The notes: generated by a model not told the origin, from the sequence alone. Positions 1 through 8,791 are shown, counted from the first letter of the stretch. The stretch is 64,000 nt of DNA from JBBIQS01 sp037442205 (GCA_037442205.1 JBBIQS010000042.1:5588-69587); one strand, 5' to 3'. Translations and numbers: made by a program.

Positions 1-1893
1 ACCGTAGCTGGTCGCCACCGCGGTGCCGCCTGGGCCGCCAGCCACCGCGATGGTTCCGGCATACCCGCTGGTCGCATCGATCAACACTGCTCCGCCGGAG
101 CCGCCGCCGCCTCCTCCGCCAGCGATGTTCGTGGTGCCGAGGCCGGCACTCTCTCCAGTCGTTCCACTCCCGCCATTTGCCGCGATCAGCCCGCGGTTAT
201 CGATGGCCGCGGCGCGAATGAGAATGGATCCTCCGCCGTTTCCGCCCACGCCGAAGCCGGGCGACTGAGTTATGCCGTTGGGATTCGTGTATTTGTTGCC
301 GCCGCCGCCCCCTCCCGAGCCGAGGTAGAGGCCGATCAGCTCGTCATCGCCGTAGGGCAGCGCGATTTGCGGGGCGCCAGCGAGATAGGCGGCCGAGACG
401 CCTATCCCGCCGGCCGTGCCAAACGCCCCGCCGCCGCCGCCCGTCATGCCTTCGGCGTTGACCGCGATTCCGCCGGGTCCTCCGCCGCCATTCGGATACG
501 AGACATAGCCCCCGGAGAGCAAGACCACCCTACTGCGAACCGATGGGCCGACCGCGCTCTCTCCCGCGTACGGTCCGGTGGAGGTGTAGGGCTCGTTCGT
601 GCCGTTGCTGATGCCTCCCCGGAACCCCTTGCCCGACACGTCGATGGCGCCGCCGGCAGCGACCGACACCGTCCCGGTCGCCTTGAACGCCAGGATGCCG
701 CCGGTGGTGCCGTCCCAGGCCGAGGCGGTCAGGGTCGCGCCGTTGGGGACCGTCACGTCGGTGTACTGCGGCACCTGCAGGGCCACCGCCTTCGAGGCGC
801 CGCCGGTGTAGGTGTACTGCAGCGCCGAGTCGAGGGTGAGGCTGCCGCCGCCGACGGTGGTGACGGTGTGCTCCTCGAAGCTGCCGGCGCCCGTCCCCTG
901 GACTTGAATCACCAACACCGCATCGCCGGCGGCGAAGCCGGTGGTGTTGCCGACGGCGAGGGTGGTCGAGCCGGCGGTTCCGGTGCAGCTGGTCCGCACC
1001 GAGTCGATGGTCTGAGTGCCGGAGACGGTCAACGCGCCGTTCTTCCCGCTCCCCGATGATGAGGCGCGCGACGGGCCCAGCGCCACCTGCGTGTAGGTAG
1101 CGCCGTTGTCGGTGGAGACGTAGGCCGCGGCGATGACGTTGTAGGTCCCGAAGTTGTGGACCGCGCTCAGCGGGCTGGCGGGCGAGACTGCCCCGGAGGC
1201 CGAGAAGGTGCGCGAGGGGTGGGTGTGGTTGCCCAGCGAGACGGTGGTCGCGGTGGTGCCGGTGGGCAGGCGGGCGATGTCGAGGACTCCGCTGGAGACG
1301 TCGGTGGCCGAATGCGGGTGAGCGCCCAGCGCGACGGTGGTCGAGGTGGTGCCGGTCGGGATGCGGCTGATGTCGAACACGCCGCTGGTGACGTCCCCGC
1401 AGGAGTGGGTGTGGGAGCCGAGCGCCGAGCCGTTGACCTGCCCGGAGGAGTTGATGATCGGCGTCGATCCGATGCTGAGGGTCCCGCCGTTGGCGATCGT
1501 CACGCTGCTGGCGTTCACCGTCCCGCCCGAGAGGTTGACCGCTTGGCCGGCGTTGAGCGCGAAGGGGACCGAGCCGACATACTGCCGAGGAGAGAGCGCG
1601 TTGCTGCCGACCGCCAGCTCGAGCCAAATGTCGCTGCCGTTGAAGGCGGGAAGCGGGGTCGCTGTTCCGAGGAAGGTCGCGTAGTAGCCGTCGCTGAGCG
1701 CCAGTTGCTGCGTCTCGCTCCAGACCGCGTTGCCGCCGGAGGCGGCCGAGAAAAGCGAGAAGGTCATGCTGACCGTACCGGCCTCGGGCGTGCCGTCGCT
1801 CTTGAGCAGCCGCCCTTGGTAGCCAATCTTCTGCGGAACCTGGGCCAGCGCGAGCGCGGGCACCATGAGGGCCAAGGCGAGAAATCGGATCAT
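1..1893 (-). CDS. Large secreted glycine-rich surface protein with tail-fibre-like repeats (3' end beyond window)
   Basis: An open frame of 631 codons reads from an ATG at 1893 to the left edge without a stop, so the C-terminus is missing. AAGGAAG lies 5 to 6 nt before the start. The protein begins with a signal peptide (MIRFLALALMVPALALA), then a domain starting KIGYQGRLLKSDGTPEAG that is common at the front of secreted myxobacterial proteins. Residues about 145-205 hold repeats of the type LGxHxH...SGVxDIxRxPTGTT, as in phage tail fibres and collagen-like adhesins. The remainder is a beta-type domain turning into long Gly-rich stretches (GGGGGAFGTAGG, LGSGGGGG). The Gly-rich part resembles the C-terminus of the MopE-repeat protein at 12445-14571. 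It is probably exported and surface-exposed; function unknown, and I cannot name a full-length family. Confidence 0.8.
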   Translation of the reverse strand, partial: MIRFLALALMVPALALAQVPQKIGYQGRLLKSDGTPEAGTVSMTFSLFSAASGGNAVWSETQQLALSDGYYATFLGTATPLPAFNGSDIWLELAVGSNALSPRQYVGSVPFALNAGQAVNLSGGTVNASSVTIANGGTLSIGSTPIINSSGQVNGSALGSHTHSCGDVTSGVFDISRIPTGTTSTTVALGAHPHSATDVSSGVLDIARLPTGTTATTVSLGNHTHPSRTFSASGAVSPASPLSAVHNFGTYNVIAAAYVSTDNGATYTQVALGPSRASSSGSGKNGALTVSGTQTIDSVRTSCTGTAGSTTLAVGNTTGFAAGDAVLVIQVQGTGAGSFEEHTVTTVGGGSLTLDSALQYTYTGGASKAVALQVPQYTDVTVPNGATLTASAWDGTTGGILAFKATGTVSVAAGGAIDVSGKGFRGGISNGTNEPYTSTGPYAGESAVGPSVRSRVVLLSGGYVSYPNGGGGPGGIAVNAEGMTGGGGGAFGTAGGIGVSAAYLAGAPQIALPYGDDELIGLYLGSGGGGGGNKYTNPNGITQSPGFGVGGNGGGSILIRAAAIDNRGLIAANGGSGTTGESAGLGTTNIAGGGGGGGSGGAVLIDATSGYAGTIAVAGGPGGTAVATSYG

Positions 1894-2051
1894 CGGTTCT
1901 TCCTTTGAGGGAGCAGCGCGGCTCCGCGGCTCTGCCGCGGCGCCCCGATTGCGAGAACGATAACACTGCCGCCGGCAAGTCAGTCCAGCTCTGCCCGGGT
2001 GCAGGAGGCCGACGCTGCGGTTTGACGCCCGTGCCGAGGAGGCGACCGAAC

Positions 2052-2594
2052 TCAGCCCGCCCAGATCTCCTGGAACTCGAGGCCCGTCAGCCCTGCCGCC
2101 CTCCAGGCATCGACGAACCGCTCGCTCAGATAGGTCGGGCTGGCGCGCAGGTCGGGGATCTTGAAGACCGCGGCGTCGCCGATCACTTCCTTGCGGAAGA
2201 CGTAGCGCCCGATGTGCATCACGCGGCCGCTGCTAAACCGGACGAGATCCGAGGCCGATGCGTCTAAGGCGTCCAGCAGGTGGGTGCAGTTGAAGACCGA
2301 AAGGTGCGAATCGGCGCAGGCGAGCGGCAGCAGCTCGCCCGATTGCTCGAGCAGCTCGCGCATGGCGTCCAGGGCTCGGATGCGGAAGATGAGCGCGTGC
2401 TCGCCAAGCCAGGGTGAGTCGCAGGGCGACAGCGCCCGCCCTTCGTCCTCGCCGATGAGTTCCACGCGGATGGGCCGCCAGCTGCCAGCGCGAGGCACGC
2501 CGTTCACCAACTCGATGAACGACTCGAAGTCAGCGTCCTCGACCGGCTGGCAGAGTTCGGAGTCCTCGGTGGGCTGGGGGAGGAAGACGCGCAT
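2052..2594 (-). CDS. Imm11-type (MXAN_0049-like) immunity protein
   Basis: 180 residues, no signal peptide, predicted cytoplasmic. The C-terminal half (LRASPTYLSERFVDAWRAAG followed by LTGLEFQEIW) matches the hallmark ending of the Imm11/DUF1629 immunity family, whose members are thought to neutralise polymorphic toxins of contact-dependent or type VI systems. The start at 2594 has GGAGG 5 nt upstream. It lies 21 nt downstream of the phosphomannomutase stop on the same strand, so it may be co-transcribed. No toxin gene is adjacent, so it looks like an orphan immunity gene. Alternatively the family member has another role; only the domain call is well supported. Confidence 0.7.
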   Translation of the reverse strand: MRVFLPQPTEDSELCQPVEDADFESFIELVNGVPRAGSWRPIRVELIGEDEGRALSPCDSPWLGEHALIFRIRALDAMRELLEQSGELLPLACADSHLSVFNCTHLLDALDASASDLVRFSSGRVMHIGRYVFRKEVIGDAAVFKIPDLRASPTYLSERFVDAWRAAGLTGLEFQEIWAG

Positions 2595-2599
2595 CGACA

Positions 2600-2615
2600 G
2601 CCTCCGGGCGGAGGC
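2600..2615 (-). promoter_or_regulatory. Hairpin overlapping the ribosome binding site of the Imm11 gene
   Basis: GCCTCCG and CGGAGGC form a 7-bp perfect inverted repeat with a 2-nt centre (so the innermost pairs must open). It sits exactly between the phosphomannomutase stop (2616-2618) and the Imm11 start (2594). On the minus strand the 5' or 3' arm contains the GGAGG ribosome binding site, so the site could be occluded unless ribosomes terminating upstream open it. Regulatory role is inference. Confidence 0.35.
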
Positions 2616-3974
2616 TCAGACGCTCTTCTGGATCTGCGCCAGCGCGCCCTCGATCATCCCGCGGATCTCGGCCAGCCGCTTCTCGGAGGTGGCCTCGAAG
2701 CGGGTGACCAGGATCGGCTGGGTGTTGCTGGCGCGGATGAGCCCCCAGCCATCGGGGAAGACCACGCGCACGCCATCGACGTCCACCACCTGGTGGCCCT
2801 GATCCTTGAAGTGCTTCACCGCACGGCGCACCAGCTCGAACTTCTTCTCCTCCGAGGTCTCGACCCGCAGCTCGGGGGTGGCGTAGGTCTTGGGGACGTC
2901 GGCCAAGAGCTGGCTGAGCTTCTGGTCGGTGTTGGTGAGGATCTCCAGCAGCCGGGCCGTCGAGTAGACCGCGTCGTCGAAGCCGTAGTAGCGGTGCTTC
3001 CAGAAGATGTGGCCGCTCATCTCTCCGGCCAGCAGCGCCCCCTCGTCCTTCATCTTGGCCTTGATCAGGCTGTGGCCGGCCTTCCACATGATGGCCCGCC
3101 CGCCCTTCTTGGCGATGTCGTCGTACATCCGCATCGAGCACTTCACCTCGCCGACGATGGCCGCGCCGGGGTTGTGCTTGAGCAGCTCGCGGGCGAACAG
3201 GATCATGATCTCGTCGCCCCAGAGGATGTTCCCCTGGTCGTCGACTACCCCGATCCGGTCGGCGTCGCCGTCGTAGGCGATGCCCACCTCGGCCTTGTGC
3301 TTCTTCACCGCCGCGATCAGGTCCTTCATGTTGTCCACCACCGTCGGGTCGGGGTGGTGGTTGGGGAAGTTGGAGTCCATCTCGCAGTAGAGCGGGACCA
3401 CGTCGAAGCCCAGCGACTTGAACAGCGGCACCGCCACCGCCCCGCCCACGCCGTTGCCGGCGTCGATCACGATCTTCATCCCCTTGCGCCCGACCTTCAT
3501 GTCCTGGCGGACGAAGTGCTGGTAGGGGGTGACGATGTCGAACTGGCTGACCGTGCCGGCGCCCTTCTCGAACTGGCGGGCCTCGATGGTCTTGCGCAGC
3601 TGCTGGATCTCCGGGCCGTGGAAGGTGACCTTGCCCACCCCCAGCTTGCAGCCGTTGTACTCCGGCGGGTTGTGGCTGCCGGTGATCATCGCCAGCCCGT
3701 CCACCGGCAGGGTGTTGGCGGCGAAGTAGGTCAGCGGGGTCGGCACCACGCCGATGTCGATCACGTCGCAGCCGGTGGCGGTCAAGCCCTTGAGCAGCGC
3801 GTCGCGGAAACGGGTGGAGCTCTCGCGGCAGTCGCGGCCCACCGCCACCCGCGTGCCGCCCTGGCGGCGCAGGGTGCTGCCCAGGCCCAGGCCCAGCTGC
3901 TCAAAGACCTCCACGGTCAGGTCCTTGTCGACCAGGCCGCGGATGTCGTACTCGCGAAAGATGTGGGCGCTCAT
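2616..3974 (-). CDS. Phosphomannomutase/phosphoglucomutase (alpha-D-phosphohexomutase)
   Basis: 452 residues, typical for the family. It interconverts hexose 1- and 6-phosphates for nucleotide-sugar, capsule or LPS precursor synthesis, in the cytoplasm. Visible motifs in order: N-terminal FREYDIRG; the phosphoserine loop TGSHNPPEYNG (about residue 107); the Mg2+-binding loop DGDADRIG (about 244); the sugar-specificity loop GEMSGHIFW (about 327); and the phosphate-binding loop RASNTQPILVTRFEA (about 420). The start at 3974 (MSAHIFREYDIRG) is chosen because it gives the family's usual N-terminus and has GGAGA upstream; a longer frame to 4031 would add a proline-rich leader. An AlgC-like dual-specificity enzyme is likely, but the mannose/glucose preference cannot be read. 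Confidence 0.93.
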   Translation of the reverse strand: MSAHIFREYDIRGLVDKDLTVEVFEQLGLGLGSTLRRQGGTRVAVGRDCRESSTRFRDALLKGLTATGCDVIDIGVVPTPLTYFAANTLPVDGLAMITGSHNPPEYNGCKLGVGKVTFHGPEIQQLRKTIEARQFEKGAGTVSQFDIVTPYQHFVRQDMKVGRKGMKIVIDAGNGVGGAVAVPLFKSLGFDVVPLYCEMDSNFPNHHPDPTVVDNMKDLIAAVKKHKAEVGIAYDGDADRIGVVDDQGNILWGDEIMILFARELLKHNPGAAIVGEVKCSMRMYDDIAKKGGRAIMWKAGHSLIKAKMKDEGALLAGEMSGHIFWKHRYYGFDDAVYSTARLLEILTNTDQKLSQLLADVPKTYATPELRVETSEEKKFELVRRAVKHFKDQGHQVVDVDGVRVVFPDGWGLIRASNTQPILVTRFEATSEKRLAEIRGMIEGALAQIQKSV

Positions 3975-4061
3975 GGGGTCTCCGTCGGGTGAAGGGCGGG
4001 GGAATATAGACAACGGGCCCGCCGCCCTCAACCGGCGCGCTCCGGGCGCCTGGCTTTGCCG

Positions 4062-5249
4062 CTACTCGCGCAGTTGGGCGATGGCCTGCTGGTTGGTTCC
4101 CAGCAGCAGCTCGACCCTCCCGTCGGGGAGCCCGTAGCCGTAGATCGAGGTGTAGTTGCCGCCGGTTCGCTGGGCGGCGGGCACCGACTTGTCATCGACG
4201 CAGGAGTTGGCGTCGCAGACGAAGAAGTCCCCGTGCTCCCCCGCCACCCACACCTTGCCGCCGCCGTTGAAGGGGCCGGTCATGCCGGCCAGGGTCGGCG
4301 TCCATGAGCGGCTGGGGAGCGCGAGCTTTCGGGCGAGCAGGGCCCCTGGGGCGCGGTAGTGGACCGTGGAGAGTCTGGCGGTCGTCTGCGACAGCACCCA
4401 GGCCCCGCCGTCCGGGTCGGCCGCGACGCCGAGGACGGTGTCGGTCCCTCCCAAGGTCGCGCGGAACGAGAAAGCGAGAATGTCGCTGTAGGGGTCGGCC
4501 GGAAACGCGCTCACCCGCGCTTCGTTGAGCGCCGAGGTATCCAGAGTAATCGCCAATATCTCCTGGCCCCGCCGCGCCAGCTTGTAGGACCCGGCGCCCG
4601 GAGAGCTGAAGACGATCGAGTTCCATACCCAGGCGCTCGGCGATGAGGAGCCCGCGGGAAGCCTTCCGATGCGCTGGGAGGTAAGCAGCAGCAGTGACCG
4701 GCCATCGGCAGCGGCGCTGATGTCGACCAACTTCTCCGTGGTCAGCTGCAGCGTCGGATTCAGGCTGGAGTTCCAGCTGCCATTAGGGCCGGACAAAGTC
4801 ATGAGGATGGTGCCGCCCATGTCCGTGCCCTGGAGGGCGAAGACGCCGCCGAGGGTCACGGCGAGGGCCTTGGGATTGACCAGACCCGTCGACGGGCTCC
4901 AGCGCTTGCCGTCCCAGCGAATGACCGCTCCGTTCCTGGTGGCCGCCCAGGCGTTGGCCGGGCCGGTTCCGGCCAGCAGCGTCACCTCGTCCGTCAGAGG
5001 GGATCCCACGCAGACGTTGCCCTCGTTGCCGCCGCACAGCTTTCCCGAGCCGCAGCCGCCGCACCAGGCCTCGACCGCGGCGCCGCAGTCGTCCTTGACG
5101 GTGACCATCCCGCACTTGCCGCCGTCCTTGGCGCACAGCTCTTCCTCGGTGTTGCAGCGCACGCCCTCGAGCTTCAGGTCGTTGGGATTCTTCGCCAGCT
5201 CACAGCCGGCCAGACCGAGGAGCAGCAGTCCGCAGAGTGCCCGACGCAT
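4062..5249 (-). CDS. Lipoprotein of unknown function, Cys-rich N-terminus
   Basis: 395 residues. The start at 5249 gives a lipoprotein signal peptide with lipobox LAGC (MRRALCGLLLLGLAGC); the longer frame to 5357 would bury this in Arg-rich sequence. Residues 30-80 carry many cysteines (CNTEEELC, CGGCGSGKLCGG) resembling the Cys-rich linker seen in other myxobacterial surface proteins. The remainder has repeated Trp-containing beta-strand patterns (AWAATRNGAVIRWDG, GAWVLSQTTARL) suggestive of a beta-propeller. The stop of the upstream TolB-like gene lies 2 nt before this start, so the two are almost certainly translated from one mRNA. The specific function is unknown. Confidence 0.8.
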   Translation of the reverse strand: MRRALCGLLLLGLAGCELAKNPNDLKLEGVRCNTEEELCAKDGGKCGMVTVKDDCGAAVEAWCGGCGSGKLCGGNEGNVCVGSPLTDEVTLLAGTGPANAWAATRNGAVIRWDGKRWSPSTGLVNPKALAVTLGGVFALQGTDMGGTILMTLSGPNGSWNSSLNPTLQLTTEKLVDISAAADGRSLLLLTSQRIGRLPAGSSSPSAWVWNSIVFSSPGAGSYKLARRGQEILAITLDTSALNEARVSAFPADPYSDILAFSFRATLGGTDTVLGVAADPDGGAWVLSQTTARLSTVHYRAPGALLARKLALPSRSWTPTLAGMTGPFNGGGKVWVAGEHGDFFVCDANSCVDDKSVPAAQRTGGNYTSIYGYGLPDGRVELLLGTNQQAIAQLRE

Positions 5250-5251
5250 GG

Positions 5252-6229
5252 CTAGAGCCCTCCCGCCACGATCAGTCCGCCGCCGCCGACGGTCGGGGCA
5301 GCACCGACGGTCACCGGCGCGCCGGAGAAGGTGTAGTAGAGCCCGAAGCCGGCGCAAACCGCTCCCAGGACGTAGGAGACATCGGCGGCCAGGGCCAGGC
5401 GCTTGGCCTTGGTCTGCGCGGAGTCGAAGTCAGCCTTGGACACGACCTGGCCGGCCTTGGCGTCTTCCATGATCTTCTTGGCGGCGTTGTAGCTCTGCAG
5501 CTCGAGGTAGCCGAAGGCACCGCCGGCCGCCAGCAGCGCGACGCCGACGCCGTCCAGCGCGTAGCCGACCTTCTTGCGCGAGCTGGTCGGCGCGCCGGCC
5601 TCGATTGCCAACTGCGGCGTCGCCTCCGCGATCGGCGCCTTAGCGGCCTTGGCCTCCGCCGCCGGTGGAGCCGCCACCGGCGCGTCCGCCGGCCTGGGCT
5701 CCGGCTGGGGCGAGGTCGCTACCGCCGGGGCCGAGGAGGTCGGTGGGAGTCCGTCGCGCAGGATGGCGCCCACGGCCTCGATGGTCACGTCCACCAACGC
5801 CTCGGCGCTCTGGGCGCGACGGGTCAGCCGCTGCAGCGCCTGGGCGCGGGCCACGTCGAGCAGGGTCAGCGACAGCAGGTAGAGCTTGCCGACCCGCGAG
5901 ACCTCGCTGGTGAGCAGGTAGTCGACGCCGAGGGCGCCGCCGATCTCGGCCAGGCAGCTGCCCTCGGAGCAGCCGAGCAGCTTCTTCTGCCTGTCGAAGC
6001 CGAGCAGCGCCGAGAGGTCGGCGCCCGAGATCACGCGCGCCGGGCCCTTCGAGGCCTCGGAGGCGATGAGCGCCGACAACCCCTGCAGTTCCTGCGGATC
6101 GACGGCGCCGACCACCTTGATGTCGAGCACGGCGACCTTCGCTTTGCGGGCCGCCGGCTGCCCGGCCTGCGCGAGCGAGGGGAGCATCAGCAGCGCCAGG
6201 GGAAGGACGAACCGAGTGGGTGATTGCAC
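5252..6229 (-). CDS. TolB-like N-terminal domain envelope protein with C-terminal membrane segments
   Basis: 325 residues with a GTG start preceded by AGGAGAG at a 6-nt distance. A signal peptide (ending SLAQAG) is followed by a domain of about 130 residues: KVAVLDIKVVGAVDPQELQ, then a conserved CSEGSCLAEIGGALGVDYLL. This pattern occurs in myxobacterial proteins related to the TolB/CsgG N-terminal fold. A Pro/Ala linker (about 160-205) leads to two hydrophobic segments (YALDGVGVALLAAGGAFGYL and YVLGAVCAGFGLYY) enclosing a helical stretch. It probably sits in the envelope with its N-terminal domain in the periplasm. First gene of a pair with the lipoprotein at 4062-5249. Function unproven. Confidence 0.75.
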   Translation of the reverse strand: MQSPTRFVLPLALLMLPSLAQAGQPAARKAKVAVLDIKVVGAVDPQELQGLSALIASEASKGPARVISGADLSALLGFDRQKKLLGCSEGSCLAEIGGALGVDYLLTSEVSRVGKLYLLSLTLLDVARAQALQRLTRRAQSAEALVDVTIEAVGAILRDGLPPTSSAPAVATSPQPEPRPADAPVAAPPAAEAKAAKAPIAEATPQLAIEAGAPTSSRKKVGYALDGVGVALLAAGGAFGYLELQSYNAAKKIMEDAKAGQVVSKADFDSAQTKAKRLALAADVSYVLGAVCAGFGLYYTFSGAPVTVGAAPTVGGGGLIVAGGL

Positions 6230-6360
6230 GAGCTCTCTCCTGGCAGGGATTCATGCCCGAGGTGGCCCGTGGGCGTCAAACGCGCTCCCCCTCCTTGTCT
6301 CTGAGAGCGCGGTGGCGCCAGCGCAGCCGGCGGCCCAGGTTCTTGCCCGGGGCCCGCGCA

Positions 6361-6678
6361 ATGTTCTTCCTGGTCGATATCGAGTTTGCCGATCCCGACG
6401 CGCCGCTGGACGTGGTGGCGCACGCGGATCTGCTGGAGAAGGTGGTCCTGCCGGCGCTGGAGCAGTGCAAGCGGCTGGAGGAGCACCACCGGATCCTGTC
6501 GGCGAAGATGTGGGGCGGCGGCCGCTCCCTGAGCCTGGCCGTCGAGGCGGTTTCCAACGAGGCGCTGGTCGAGGCTTTGGAGAGCCTGCCGTTCTTCGCC
6601 AGCGTCCGCTCGCGGGTGCGCGAGGTCCCGGAGAAGCCGGCCTCGCTCGAGCCCTGGACCGGGGCGGCGCTCGCCTGA
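6361..6678 (+). CDS. Muconolactone isomerase-like small protein
   Basis: 105 residues from the ATG at 6361 (MFFLVDIEF). The pattern MFFLVxIEF ... ALVEALESLPFFASVRSRV resembles the muconolactone delta-isomerase-like ferredoxin fold, in which the segment before SLPxF packs in the oligomer interface. A longer frame from 6220 has an Arg-rich leader without family resemblance and overlaps the promoter region of the divergent gene at 6229, so it was rejected. No aromatic degradation genes are nearby, so a catabolic role is not supported; it may be a stand-alone dimeric protein of this fold. It is convergent with the phosphoesterase, 11 nt apart. Confidence 0.6.
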   Translation: MFFLVDIEFADPDAPLDVVAHADLLEKVVLPALEQCKRLEEHHRILSAKMWGGGRSLSLAVEAVSNEALVEALESLPFFASVRSRVREVPEKPASLEPWTGAALA

Positions 6679-6689
6679 CTGGTTGATCC

Positions 6690-7529
6690 TCAGGCCGCCG
6701 GCAGCAGCCTCGCGCAGACGACGTCCGGGGGCGCGAAGGCCCGGAAGGGCAGCTCGACGTTGCCCACCCCGCGGCTGACCACCAGCGGCCCCTGCTCGAG
6801 GGCGAAGGCCCCGGAGTGGTAGCGCCGGCTCAGCGGCGACGGGGCGTAGAGGGGCACTCCTCCCGGGAGCGCCAGGTGCCCGCCGTGGGTGTGCCCGCAC
6901 AGCGCCAGCGCCCAGCGCCGCCCGCGCAGGCGGGGAAGGTGATCCGGGCTGTGCATCAGCAGCAGGTGCAGGTCGCCGGGGTTGGCGAAGGCCGCGGCGT
7001 AATCGGGCGCCCCGCTCCAGGCGTCGTCGAGCCCGCCGATGGAGAGCGAGGGGGCCACCTCCAGGCACTCGTTGACCAGTACCCGGGCCCCGGCTCCGCG
7101 CAGCGCCCGGCCGACCCGGTCCGCCCCCGCCCAGCGGTCGTGGTTTCCCAGCACCGCGAAGCGCCCCAGCGGCGCTGGAATCGAGGCCACCAGCGGCGCG
7201 ATCCGCTCGGCGAAGTCGGCCTCGAACAGGACGTAGTCGCCGCCCAGCAGCAGCAGGTGGGGGTCGAAGGCTCGCAGCAGCTCGAAGGCTCGCGCCAGGG
7301 TGCGCGGGGAGGTGGTCGGCCCGGCGTGGAGGTCGGAGGCGAAGCCCAGCCGCAGCTCGTCCAGCCCCGGAGGCAGGCGCAGGCCGGCGAGCGCCAGCTC
7401 GACCCGCCGGACTTCACAATCGGCCCAGGGCCCAGCCGCCGGCCAGCCTCCGGCGTACAGGCGCGACAGCAGCGCCTCCCACGCCCGGCGCGCGCGGCTG
7501 TACGAGGGACCTCGGGCATCGCTCTCCAT
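6690..7529 (-). CDS. Calcineurin-like metallophosphoesterase (YkuE/YaeI-like)
   Basis: 279 residues from ATG 7529; a TTG at 7544 is possible but adds only five residues. The metal-binding motifs appear in order: SDLHAG, GGDYV, LGNHDRW, MHSPDH and GHTHGG, with the ending LPFRAFAPPDVVCARL typical of YkuE/YaeI relatives, which hydrolyse phosphoesters such as UDP-diacylglucosamine or phosphodiesters. There is no obvious N-terminal transmembrane segment, unlike many YkuE proteins; the N-terminus is Arg/Ala-rich. Lone gene, convergent with 6361-6678. Substrate unknown. Confidence 0.88.
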   Translation of the reverse strand: MESDARGPSYSRARRAWEALLSRLYAGGWPAAGPWADCEVRRVELALAGLRLPPGLDELRLGFASDLHAGPTTSPRTLARAFELLRAFDPHLLLLGGDYVLFEADFAERIAPLVASIPAPLGRFAVLGNHDRWAGADRVGRALRGAGARVLVNECLEVAPSLSIGGLDDAWSGAPDYAAAFANPGDLHLLLMHSPDHLPRLRGRRWALALCGHTHGGHLALPGGVPLYAPSPLSRRYHSGAFALEQGPLVVSRGVGNVELPFRAFAPPDVVCARLLPAA

Positions 7530-7822
7530 CGCGGCAGCCAACAACCGACGGGCCGCGAGCTTCCCAGGCGCGCGTGAGCAGGGCGGTCGGACGAATGGTC
7601 TGCGACCGAGAAGGCTTCTTGAGCAGGCGCTCGTCGGCGTGCTCCCCGGCCGCCCGCGTGGCGCCGGCGAAAACCGGGAGGTTGCCGCCGGCGCGTGCCC
7701 CTCCCCGCGCGCACTTGCCTCGGGTCGTCCGTCGCCGGGGACGGCGGCCCGAGCGTCGGGGTTGTCAAAAGCCCCGATGCTGTCTGACCATGAGCCCAGG
7801 TGGCAGCGCGTCCGGAGGCCGC

Positions 7823-8791
7823 ATGGCGAGTGACAAGGTGCGCATCCTGGTGGCGGAGCCGTCGACGGCGCTGGCCTCGGCGTTGCGCAAATACCTGGAG
7901 TCGGCCGGCTTCGAGGTGAGCCACGCCGACACTCTGGAATCGGTGGGCCAGCGGCTGCGCAACAGCGAGGTGCGGGTGGTGATCGGCGGCGCCGACGGCC
8001 TCGATTCCGCGGCGCTGTGCAAGCTGTGTCGCGAGGTCTCGCCGCTGCTTCCGGTGGTGCTGGTCTATTCGCCCGACGCCGACGACAGCTGCGACCAGCG
8101 GGCGGCCGCCGCCGGGGCCGACGGATTCCTGGTCGGGCCGATCAAGCGCGGCAACGTGCTGGGAATCGTGCAGGCCATGTTGCGGGTGCGCGAGCTCACC
8201 GACGAGAGCGCCGGCCTGGAGCAAGAGATCGACCGCCGCATCCAGATCCCCGGCGCCGGGCAGCGGTCGGAGCAGCTGCAGGGGGACTTCGACTTCTTCA
8301 AGCGCCTGCTGAACCTCGAGGTGCGCCGCAGCCGCCGCTACAAGTACCCGCTCTCCTTCCTGCTGGTGTCGATCGACCGCTTCCGCGAGGAGGTGGCCGG
8401 GATGGACCCCAAGGCGGTGGGCAAGCTGGTGGGCCAGCTGTTGAGCGAGGCGGTGAAGTCGGTGCGCGACGTCGACCTGTGCGTGCTCTTCGCCGAGGAC
8501 AAGCTGCTGGTCTTCGCTCCGCACACGCCGGCGGAGGGCGCCACCCGGGTCGGGCGCCGGCTGGTCGAGCGGCTGGGGGCGGTGGAGGCCGAGGGAAAGA
8601 AGGTCACCGTCTCGGTGGGCATCGCCGGCTACGACGGCAAAGGCGGGGCGGTCAGCTTCGGCGGGCTGCTGCGCGACGCCAGCGACGCGGTGCGCAAGGC
8701 CCAGGCCGAAGGCGGCAACCGGGTGGAGATGGCCGGCGGGGGCGGCGGCAAGTCGCGCTCCAGCGGCCGGGACCGGATCAGCATGGCGTAG
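7823..8791 (+). CDS. Degenerate receiver-GGDEF two-domain protein
   Basis: 322 residues. Residues 6-122 fit a CheY-like receiver, but the acidic pocket reads AEPS, the phospho-acceptor position (VVIGGADG, near residue 56) has no Asp and the conserved Lys of the KP turn is Gly (LVGPI). Residues 170-303 fit a diguanylate cyclase fold (YPLSFLLVSIDRF ... VTVSVGIAGY ... ALRKAQAEGGNRV-like ending) but the GG(D/E)EF signature is AEDKL at 224-228, so no catalysis is expected. GGAGG stands 5 nt before the ATG at 7823, and the longer frame back to 7574 lacks domain resemblance. Probably a regulatory scaffold working through protein contacts, as known for other inactive receiver/GGDEF proteins. Confidence 0.8.
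   Translation: MASDKVRILVAEPSTALASALRKYLESAGFEVSHADTLESVGQRLRNSEVRVVIGGADGLDSAALCKLCREVSPLLPVVLVYSPDADDSCDQRAAAAGADGFLVGPIKRGNVLGIVQAMLRVRELTDESAGLEQEIDRRIQIPGAGQRSEQLQGDFDFFKRLLNLEVRRSRRYKYPLSFLLVSIDRFREEVAGMDPKAVGKLVGQLLSEAVKSVRDVDLCVLFAEDKLLVFAPHTPAEGATRVGRRLVERLGAVEAEGKKVTVSVGIAGYDGKGGAVSFGGLLRDASDAVRKAQAEGGNRVEMAGGGGGKSRSSGRDRISMA

Noticed and set aside
1..1893. Prophage tail-fibre gene
   Set aside because: A signal peptide, no neighbouring phage genes and Gly-rich C-terminus like a cellular surface protein.
530..1978. A minus-strand frame with His/Arg-rich sequence over the first gene
   Set aside because: Alternate frame of the real protein that starts at 1893; its composition is typical of frame-shifted GC-rich reading.
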